In this document: piece after piece, positions 57,763 to 64,000 of the stretch
How positions within the stretch are numbered: position 1 is the stretch's first letter
How the letters are laid out: each line of letters starts with the position of its first letter
Origin: Philodulcilactobacillus myokonensis
GTDB lineage: Bacteria; Bacillota; Bacilli; Lactobacillales; Lactobacillaceae
NCBI RefSeq assembly: GCF_027923585.1
Contig: NZ_BRPL01000002.1
Coordinates: 1-64,000 of the forward strand
DNA: 64,000 nt
Direction of reading: 5' to 3'
The notes under the pieces: model-generated
Databases searched by the model: none
The model's input: the letters and a program-made list of their open reading frames with translations, nothing else
What the model was told of the DNA's origin: nothing
Program-made: the position numbers and the translations under genes

Positions 57763-58113
57763 TTAAATAAACGGTCTGCCCTGAGCTAACATAAAACCAA
57801 GGATGAAGACAACAACAAAGCTGCCTAACGTCAGCCATACTTTCTTAGAATTCAGCTGATTCTTCATCTTGCTGGCAAACATCATTTCAATGATTCCAAT
57901 CAAGCCAATTGCAAAGACCACCTTCACGATTGATAGCGGAATGTTTCTTGAAATGGCTGGGATCAAAATCTTTAAGCCATCTAAAATCATGACGACATAC
58001 AAAATTCGAGCAGTAATCACGTATGGTGTAATATGATTATCCTTCTTCGTTAATGCAAACATCACAACGAGCAATAATAGAACTGCTGCGATTAAATGAA
58101 TCCATAAGTACAT
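57763..58113 (-). CDS. YisL-like (DUF1516) membrane protein, copy 1
   Basis: A 116-residue four-helix membrane protein of the DUF1516/YisL family. It opens MYLWIHLIAAVLLLLVV, carries the conserved ARILYVVMILDG and ends FMLAQGRPFI. Function unknown. AGAGGGAA lies before ATG 58113, and the frame begins six codons earlier. A tandem paralogue follows upstream. Confidence 0.82.
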   Translation of the reverse strand: MYLWIHLIAAVLLLLVVMFALTKKDNHITPYVITARILYVVMILDGLKILIPAISRNIPLSIVKVVFAIGLIGIIEMMFASKMKNQLNSKKVWLTLGSFVVVFILGFMLAQGRPFI

Positions 58114-58180
58114 GTCAATTCCCTCTTTCAATTGAATCTCTTACTTATATTATATTTCAGTTTAATCAGAAAACCAAAAA

Positions 58181-58226
58181 ATCGCCATGAATTAACCATT
58201 GAATAAGCTAATTCATAGCGACTTTT
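58181..58226. terminator. Terminator between the YisL copies
   Basis: ATCGCCATGAATTA pairs with TAATTCATAGCGA (one mismatch), with T-runs on both sides. It separates the two YisL genes into individual transcripts. Confidence 0.82.
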
Positions 58227-58228
58227 TA

Positions 58229-58585
58229 TTATGCACCGATAAATGGACGACCCTGAGCTAAGATAAAGCCAAGGACGAAGACAACGGCTAAACCACCAAT
58301 GGCAGCTAAAACTCGATTAGTTGTTAACTTACCTTTGGCTTTGCTAACTAAGGCAAATTCGATTAAAGCAATTGTACCGATGGCAGCGATGATTTTAATA
58401 AATGACAATGTGATATTCCGTTGAATTGCCGGTACTAAGACACGAAAACCATCTAAAATCATGAAGATATAAAGCATGCGGGCTGCAATCATGTATGGTG
58501 CAATTTTATTGTCTTTCTTGGCAAGTGCTAAAATAACAACCAATAGTAATAGGATTCCTGCAATTAAATGTGCCCATAAGAACAT
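58229..58585 (-). CDS. YisL-like (DUF1516) membrane protein, copy 2
   Basis: A 118-residue paralogue of the neighbouring gene: MFLWAHLIAGILLLLVV, then ARMLYIFMILDG and the end FILAQGRPFIGA. About half of the positions agree by eye. AGAGGTG lies six bases before ATG 58585. The separate terminators and ribosome sites show that each copy is kept as its own unit. Function unknown. Confidence 0.82.
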   Translation of the reverse strand: MFLWAHLIAGILLLLVVILALAKKDNKIAPYMIAARMLYIFMILDGFRVLVPAIQRNITLSFIKIIAAIGTIALIEFALVSKAKGKLTTNRVLAAIGGLAVVFVLGFILAQGRPFIGA

Positions 58586-58670
58586 CTCAATCACCTCTTT
58601 ACATTGGTTCCATGCCCTATTATAAGATAATCAATGTCAAACGACAAATTAATTTAAAATGAGTCTAAAA

Positions 58671-58703
58671 AAAGAATGATAATCAAGTGGATTATCATTC
58701 TTT
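58671..58703 (-). terminator. Intrinsic terminator
   Basis: A perfect 14-bp stem AAAGAATGATAATC with complement and a 5-base loop, behind the first PepC gene. Confidence 0.88.
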
Positions 58704-58721
58704 TGGTTTATAAATTATTTT

Positions 58722-60044
58722 TTATTCTAATGAATCCCACGGCTTCAATTCAACCGGCGTTTGTTCAGTCAATTTTTGTTGAGCAGCGGTCAAGTACTTC
58801 TTGTGAACAACGACTTCGTAGACAAAGTTATCCATCCAGTCATCGGTCATCACGAAGTAACCTTTATCGGCGATTTTATCGCCCCAGCTGTTTTCAACCT
58901 TCCATTTTGAAGGTTTCTGGTCAATCAAATCGACCCCGGTGAAAGTCATCGCATGGGAGACTTCAGCTTCATGATAGGCAAGGCGTTCAGCCTTCGTCAT
59001 ATTTAATTTAACGTTAAACAGTTTAGCCCGTTGGTATAATTTAGCGTCTAAAATTCCGTCTTTACGGCTCATTTGCTGTAAGACGTCGTTACCGAACCAG
59101 ACACCTTCGCCGTCCTTCAACTGTTGGATGGCAGCTTTCTTTAAAGTCGACATTGGTAAGTTCAATAGTTCGATGCCTTTACCGCCCACAACGTTGTTTT
59201 GACTTGGTAAGCTGTACAACTGGTTCATCTTCTTATCAGGTGAATTCGTAGCAACCACATAGTCATCTAAATCAACGCCAACGTATTTATCGTAAAATTG
59301 TTTGGGTGTTAAATGGCGGTCTAAATGATACTTCTTCTTGTCATCACGGTATTCAAAATCAAATTCCTTTGATGGCACGCCAAATGAATAGGCGGTGATG
59401 CGGTAAACTTCTGATAGCATCTGTTTTCTAGCTGCTACAATTTCATCGTCAGAAGCGTGGTTTTGAACCATTTTTCTTAAACGAAGGCCATCACGGTGTA
59501 GCTTAAGGTTCATGACTTCATCAAAATCAGTCGTATTATTAGTAATGGCGGTTTCTGGAAAGGCACTCTTGGGCATCACACCATACTTTTGTACCAATGC
59601 GGCTGCCATGGCCCATTGGCCACCATCACCACCGGGCATTGCTAAGTAGAATGAGACACGACGGTCATTCGTCGGTCGGCCAGCTAAAGCAATCATGCGA
59701 TCGTAAAAGATGTTAGCTCGTTCAATCTTATCCCAGAAGAAAAGGTAGTTTTGTGAAAGCTCAAAGTCCTTTAAATTCGTTTTTTTAGCAACCTGGTGCT
59801 TCAAAGTATTCAATAGTGCAAATAGCCAGCAGCGACCACTATGTTTTTGGTTTGAAACCTTACCAGTCTTAACTTCAACTGAGAAGGTATGGTTTAATTT
59901 CTTAGCATCCGGATTCTTAGCAACCGCGTTGATCCCATTATTCATAATGGCACGTGATAACACCTTTGCTTGCGGTTGTTTCTTCAAATCATCGTTCAAA
60001 GATTGTAATTCATCCGCAGTTAATTCTGAATTATCCTTACTCAT
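58722..60044 (-). CDS. pepC: Aminopeptidase C, copy 1
   Basis: A 440-residue cytosolic cysteine aminopeptidase of the bleomycin-hydrolase family (C1), trimming N-terminal residues from peptides imported by the cell. Catalytic residues: Cys72 in SGRCWLFA, His in SHAMTFTG and Asn in VENSWGDK. The C-terminal tail, which in this family lies in the active site, is present. GGGAGTG lies before ATG. A paralogue is encoded 32 bases upstream, probably in the same transcript. Confidence 0.94.
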   Translation of the reverse strand: MSKDNSELTADELQSLNDDLKKQPQAKVLSRAIMNNGINAVAKNPDAKKLNHTFSVEVKTGKVSNQKHSGRCWLFALLNTLKHQVAKKTNLKDFELSQNYLFFWDKIERANIFYDRMIALAGRPTNDRRVSFYLAMPGGDGGQWAMAAALVQKYGVMPKSAFPETAITNNTTDFDEVMNLKLHRDGLRLRKMVQNHASDDEIVAARKQMLSEVYRITAYSFGVPSKEFDFEYRDDKKKYHLDRHLTPKQFYDKYVGVDLDDYVVATNSPDKKMNQLYSLPSQNNVVGGKGIELLNLPMSTLKKAAIQQLKDGEGVWFGNDVLQQMSRKDGILDAKLYQRAKLFNVKLNMTKAERLAYHEAEVSHAMTFTGVDLIDQKPSKWKVENSWGDKIADKGYFVMTDDWMDNFVYEVVVHKKYLTAAQQKLTEQTPVELKPWDSLE

Positions 60045-60076
60045 TAATATTTCACTCCCGTTTTATGAATGATTTA

Positions 60077-61393
60077 TTATTCCCAAGGCATTAGGTTAAC
60101 TGGCTTTTGAGTTAATAATGCCTGCTGTTTTTTAGTTAAGTATTCTTTTCTAACGACCACTTGATAAACATAATCGTTCATCCAGTCATCGGTCATAATG
60201 AAGTAGCCATTTTCACCGACTTTGCCGCCCCAACTGTTTTCAACCTTCCACTTAGTGGGTTGGTTATCAACGATATCAACACCAGTAAAGGTCATGGCAT
60301 GGGATTCAGTCGCTTCATGGATTTCAAAACGATCCTTTTTAGACATCTTCAAATCAACATCAAATAAGTCAGAACGACGGTATAAGTTAGCATCTAAATA
60401 GCCATCCTTTTGAGCCATCTGTTGTTCAACGTCGTTACCGAACCAAACGCCTTCACCCTTTTGAATTTGTTTGATGGCGGTTCTCTTAAGATCCTTCATC
60501 GGTAGGTTCAAAAATTGAATGGGTGCGCCACCGACAACGTTGTCATCGTCAGGACTAGCGTACAATTGACCCATCTTTTTATCAGGATAGTTACTCAAAA
60601 CGACGTAATCGTCCAAATCAATATCAATGTACTTTTCATAGAATAATTTGGGTGTTAGACCACGGTCAACGTGGTACTTGTTCTTATCATCACGGTATTC
60701 AAAATCGAATTTCTTTGGTGGAACCCCAAAGGCGTAAGCAGACATCCGGTAAACTTCGGAAAGCATTTGATGTCTCGTCTGTTTGATTTCATCATCGGAA
60801 GCGTGGTTCTTGACCATCTTTCTTAAAACGATGCCATCGCGACGTAACTTTAATTCTAAAGTCGCACCGAAATCGGAAGTATGATCAGCAACGTAACTTT
60901 CTGGAAAAGCACTGGTTGGCATCACACCATATTTTTGAATCAAGCCGATTGCCATTGCCCATTCACCACCATCATCATCAGGTAGTTCTAAGAAGTATGA
61001 TAGTTCACGGTCATCAGTTGGTCTGTCAGCCGTCTTTAAAATCCGGTCAAAATAAAAATTGGCTCGTTCGACACGGTCCCAGAAAAATAAGTAGCTTTGT
61101 GACAATTCGAAGTTTTTAATATTATATTTTTTAGCAACGTGGTGTCTTATAACGTTCAAAGCGGCAAATAACCAGCATCTGCCACTCCGTTTTTGATCAC
61201 TGACGTTGCCAGTTTTAATTTCATCTGAAAAGACACGGTTCAAACGTTGTTTTTCGTTTGGATCATAAGCAACCTTATTAATGCCATTTTCCATAACGGC
61301 ATGGGAAATAACACTATTTTGAGGTTGTGCTTGGTACTTTTGTTCTAATGCTTCTAAATCAGCCTTAGTTAATTGTGATTTTTTAGCACTCAT
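60077..61393 (-). CDS. Aminopeptidase C, copy 2
   Basis: A 438-residue paralogue of the neighbouring PepC with the same catalytic set: Cys73 in SGRCWLFA, His in SHAMTFTG and Asn in VENSWGGK. The two proteins agree at well over half of their positions by eye and have the same length, so they are a tandem duplication with some divergence (PepC/PepE-like). AGAGGTGG lies before ATG. Both active sites look intact, so specificity may differ. Confidence 0.93.
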   Translation of the reverse strand: MSAKKSQLTKADLEALEQKYQAQPQNSVISHAVMENGINKVAYDPNEKQRLNRVFSDEIKTGNVSDQKRSGRCWLFAALNVIRHHVAKKYNIKNFELSQSYLFFWDRVERANFYFDRILKTADRPTDDRELSYFLELPDDDGGEWAMAIGLIQKYGVMPTSAFPESYVADHTSDFGATLELKLRRDGIVLRKMVKNHASDDEIKQTRHQMLSEVYRMSAYAFGVPPKKFDFEYRDDKNKYHVDRGLTPKLFYEKYIDIDLDDYVVLSNYPDKKMGQLYASPDDDNVVGGAPIQFLNLPMKDLKRTAIKQIQKGEGVWFGNDVEQQMAQKDGYLDANLYRRSDLFDVDLKMSKKDRFEIHEATESHAMTFTGVDIVDNQPTKWKVENSWGGKVGENGYFIMTDDWMNDYVYQVVVRKEYLTKKQQALLTQKPVNLMPWE

Positions 61394-61470
61394 TTAATCC
61401 ACCTCTGTAAAAATACGTTTTAATATTATTTTAATCTTATCATTATAATTTAACAAATTAAATGCTTATG

Positions 61471-61505
61471 TAAAAAAGAAGCTAAGTCAATTAGCTTCTT
61501 TTCTT
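61471..61505 (-). terminator. Intrinsic terminator
   Basis: AAGAAGCTAA pairs with TTAGCTTCTT around a 5-base loop, with TTTTTTAC on the minus strand. It overlaps the last bases of the small membrane protein gene. Confidence 0.82.
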
Positions 61506-61676
61506 TAAATATCTAATGACAAACACGGTATATAGTATAACAACCGTAAAAGTGATGGCACTACTTAAGTTACCACTAATTTGGTTTTCAAAAGCCAAAC
61601 ATATTGATTCAGAAATGGATCCAATGATTCCACCAATTATAATTAAAATGATTATATTTTTGTTCATCTTATTCAT
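61491..61676 (-). CDS. Small membrane protein coupled to MFS gene
   Basis: A 61-residue protein with two hydrophobic helices (about residues 7-27 and 37-55) and a basic tail (RYLKKRS). Its ATG overlaps the stop region of the MFS gene by eight bases, so translation is probably coupled. The terminator directly after it closes the unit. No family recognised. Confidence 0.6.
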   Translation of the reverse strand: MNKMNKNIIILIIIGGIIGSISESICLAFENQISGNLSSAITFTVVILYTVFVIRYLKKRS

Positions 61677-63081
61677 CCAAACTAATCTGTTTCTTATGAT
61701 GCATCAACCACGTCAGCATCCCCATCACCGACAACATAATCAGCGCACCAATCCAGTACGTGAAGTGCATTCCGAACAGAAACCACTGGTCATGGCCGAA
61801 TGGGTAGGTCGTCAACTGGCGGTGGGCTTTAAAGCTCATCCCGGTGTACAGCAGTGACGTTGATAGTGATAATCCGATTGAGAAACCGATGTTCCGGCTC
61901 AATGCAAGGACAGAGCCAGCAATTCCCTGCTGATCCTTGCTGGCGTTTTCCATGACCATTGGATTATTTTGAAACAAACCATTGGCGGTCGCGAAGACAA
62001 CGAAGCCGAATAGTAAGACCCATAGTGACCATCCTGGCTGGACGATGGCAAAAATGACTTCGGCCGCAACAAAGATAATCGAAGCCCGCAATGACATTGG
62101 AACCGCCCCATATTTATCACTCAAGACTCCACCTAAATAAGCGGTAAAGACGTTCACAACCGGTAGAATACTCATGATTAAACCGGTATTCGATGGTGAG
62201 AATTTCAAATTATCCTGAATATAGAACGGCAGCAAAACATTATTGAAGTAAATAATGATATACATAAACATCAGCGCAATGATGCTAATTGAAAAGCCCG
62301 GATTTTTAAACAACGATAGATCTAAAATTGGGTTTTTAACCTTCATTTCAATCCGGATAAAGATGGCAATTAAAATTGCGGTCACAATTAACGCTGCAAT
62401 CACCGCTGGATTAGCAAAGCCAACCTCTTGACCGGTGAAAATGGCAACGAAGAAAATTCCGATTAAAACGGCTAAGACGGTAAAACCAGCGTAGTCAATT
62501 TTAACCTTCAGCGGTCGTTTTGATGAATCCTTTTGGTAGACGAACTCGCCAAAGATAAAGGCCGCAATCCCAATTGGCACGTTAAAAAGGAAGATCCAGT
62601 TCCAGTTGGCAATCGATAGAATTAAACCAGCAACTGCTGGTCCGGCAATGTAGCCAAGCTGGCCAATCGTCGTGTTAATGCCTAATGCCCGGCCACGAAC
62701 GCTAAATGGTACCGATTCAGTAATAATGCCAAGGTTCGTTGCCATGGTCATTGAAGCGCCAAGTCCCTGAAGGCAACGGGCAATCAACAACACGATTAAA
62801 TTCGGACTGAGCCCGCAAACAAGGGAGCTAAGCGTAAAAAGCAACGTTCCAATTTGAAAGATTTTCGGTTTACTGAATTGATCCCCCAATTTACCGAACA
62901 AAATTAACGACATGCAAATCAAAACCAGGTAAGCGGATGAAATCCACTCTGCCTGGTTCATCGGAATTGCCAGACTCTTTGAGATTTGTGGCAACGCCGT
63001 GTTAACGATACTCATATCAACCGTTCCAAGGAATGACACGATGGCAACCGATAGAATAATGAGGAATTGTTTGTGATTCAT
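61669..63081 (-). CDS. DHA2 family MFS drug-type exporter
   Basis: A 470-residue 14-helix major facilitator of the EmrB/QacA group. TVDMSIVNTALPQISKSL is the helix 1 signature, GKLGDQFSKPK the loop 2-3 motif, and LGINTTIGQLGYIAGPAVAG the helix 5 antiporter motif. It probably expels a toxic compound in exchange for protons. I choose ATG 63081 after AAGGGGTGG, and a GTG three codons earlier is inside that site. The next gene upstream is also a DHA2-type protein. Confidence 0.88.
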   Translation of the reverse strand: MNHKQFLIILSVAIVSFLGTVDMSIVNTALPQISKSLAIPMNQAEWISSAYLVLICMSLILFGKLGDQFSKPKIFQIGTLLFTLSSLVCGLSPNLIVLLIARCLQGLGASMTMATNLGIITESVPFSVRGRALGINTTIGQLGYIAGPAVAGLILSIANWNWIFLFNVPIGIAAFIFGEFVYQKDSSKRPLKVKIDYAGFTVLAVLIGIFFVAIFTGQEVGFANPAVIAALIVTAILIAIFIRIEMKVKNPILDLSLFKNPGFSISIIALMFMYIIIYFNNVLLPFYIQDNLKFSPSNTGLIMSILPVVNVFTAYLGGVLSDKYGAVPMSLRASIIFVAAEVIFAIVQPGWSLWVLLFGFVVFATANGLFQNNPMVMENASKDQQGIAGSVLALSRNIGFSIGLSLSTSLLYTGMSFKAHRQLTTYPFGHDQWFLFGMHFTYWIGALIMLSVMGMLTWLMHHKKQISLDE

Positions 63082-63150
63082 AATTTCCACCCCTTAATAA
63101 TTCTATTTAATCGGTCATCCCTATGATTGTCAACTACTATTGAATAAATA

Positions 63151-64000
63151 TTAATCCATGGCTTTAACTTTTAAATTTTTACGAACCCGATTCCTTTTCT
63201 TTCTAAACTTAAAGATTGGAACAACCAGTAGTGAAATAATGGGAACCCAGATCATAACCTGGTAGACATTCAAGAAGGCGTGTTTCATTTGTGTTTTGGC
63301 ATGGTGTTTAACTTTTGAAACGAGGTGATCAGCATCGTGTTGGGTCCGATTAACCTTTTGTCTGACTGCTTGATTAACTTTTTGGTCAATTGTCGATGCC
63401 AATTTAGTTTTAACTGGGGTTGGAATTTGAGCAACTGGAATTCCAGTCTTCTTTGAAAGCAAAGCCAATTTCTGATTATAAATCAGGTTGATCTTACGGT
63501 CAATTGCTGATTGTGAAACGTGAATTTTACTCATCTGAACCTGATGGTTAACGTTATTGACCTTCGTGCTGTTCGGGTTCAATTTGTCTTCTAATTTGTG
63601 ATTGATTTTATGCTTCACATTGCTTGCCAAATTCATATTTTCTACTTGATTCTGACCATAATTCAAAGTATTCTGTTTGGCTGTCTTAATATTTCCGGAA
63701 AGAATCGTCATGAAAATGGCAATTGCTAAGACCAACCCGACCTGGCGAAAAACATTCGCAACGCTTTGCGATTCAGTGAGCAAACTGCCTTTGAAATCAG
63801 ACACGGCAAGGATATTGGAAGTGGAGACAATCATCCCGTAACCGACTCCTAGAACAATATCACCAATGATTAACTGATTATAATTCTGGTCTAAATTCAA
63901 ATTGGCCATCATGTAATAACTAATTGCAATAATAATTAAACCGGCGCCAATCAATAGTTTATTATTAATTTTCCTAACTAAGAGTGAAAAGATAATGACA
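63151..64000 (-). CDS. DHA2-type MFS protein, 3' part (cut by window edge)
   Basis: The last 282 or so codons of a transporter whose 5' part lies beyond 64000. Helices are visible near the start, SVANVFRQVGLVLAIAIFMT among them. Then comes a polar loop of about 130 residues rich in Lys, Asn, Gln and His, probably coiled and outside, before the last helix YQVMIWVPIISLLVVPIF and a basic tail. Such a loop between helices 13 and 14 is seen in some lactobacillar DHA2 proteins. The frame is open to the edge. Confidence 0.8.
   Translation of the reverse strand, partial: VIIFSLLVRKINNKLLIGAGLIIIAISYYMMANLNLDQNYNQLIIGDIVLGVGYGMIVSTSNILAVSDFKGSLLTESQSVANVFRQVGLVLAIAIFMTILSGNIKTAKQNTLNYGQNQVENMNLASNVKHKINHKLEDKLNPNSTKVNNVNHQVQMSKIHVSQSAIDRKINLIYNQKLALLSKKTGIPVAQIPTPVKTKLASTIDQKVNQAVRQKVNRTQHDADHLVSKVKHHAKTQMKHAFLNVYQVMIWVPIISLLVVPIFKFRKKRNRVRKNLKVKAMD

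Overview
The window looks like a chromosomal piece of a low-GC Gram-positive lactic acid bacterium (Lactobacillaceae). The grounds are the tRNA-free rRNA spacer, RexAB-type AddAB proteins without iron-sulfur cysteines, tandem PepC aminopeptidases, a sucrose hydrolase plus ROK fructokinase, GH25 muramidases with Ala/Lys-rich linkers, and a haem-dependent cytochrome bd operon with only menA and a polyprenyl synthase for quinone supply. A flower- or insect-associated heterofermentative genus is a guess only. No transposase, integrase, phage gene or CRISPR array is visible.

Layout. 1-5205: 23S and 16S rRNA on the minus strand with tandem promoters. 5206-8703: thiolase, acetyltransferase, small membrane protein, sucrose-6-phosphate hydrolase. 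8789-16137: addA/addB recombination nuclease. 16221-20289: small reductases, an aldo/keto reductase, a MerR regulator and a secreted protein. 20359-23833: a MazEF-type toxin-antitoxin pair, a purine permease and a DUF2975/XRE pair. 23880-29470: NatAB-like exporter, uracil-DNA glycosylase, fructokinase, zinc alcohol dehydrogenase, glyoxalase-fold protein. 29894-36936: envelope genes (two tandem muramidases, a lipoprotein, a Zn/Mn uptake ABC system, an amidase). 36972-46146: a respiration island (menA, ndh, cydABDC, polyprenyl synthase). 46147-47422: a very AT-rich gene desert holding the wreck of a bacteriocin-export accessory gene. 47423-49214: secreted protein and YdcZ-type transporter. 49263-52080: a compact peptide-modification cluster. 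52102-64000: transporters, cardiolipin synthase, baeRF protein, CPBP protease, YisL pair, PepC pair and two DHA2-type MFS proteins, the last cut by the window edge.

The most notable system is at 49313-51966 on the minus strand. A strong promoter drives a 22-codon gene whose peptide ends in SWWSIFG. A perfect 14-bp hairpin follows, then an MccB/ThiF-like E1 enzyme with an N-terminal peptide-clamp-like region, then an ABC exporter pair. The order peptide, hairpin, adenylating enzyme, exporter resembles microcin C operons, but the peptide and the exporter type differ. The enzyme is split from its natural start by a 7-A run that reads exactly as the -1 slippery heptamer A AAA AAA, so its expression may need frameshifting or slippage, or the gene may be freshly broken.

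Regulatory signals seen directly include WalR-type boxes at both muramidase promoters and a four-fold 11-bp array of WalR-like half sites just downstream of the promoter of a secreted protein, cre-like sites at the respiration and alcohol dehydrogenase promoters, twin palindromic operators over the DUF2975/XRE promoter, and overlapping palindromes over the mazEF promoter.
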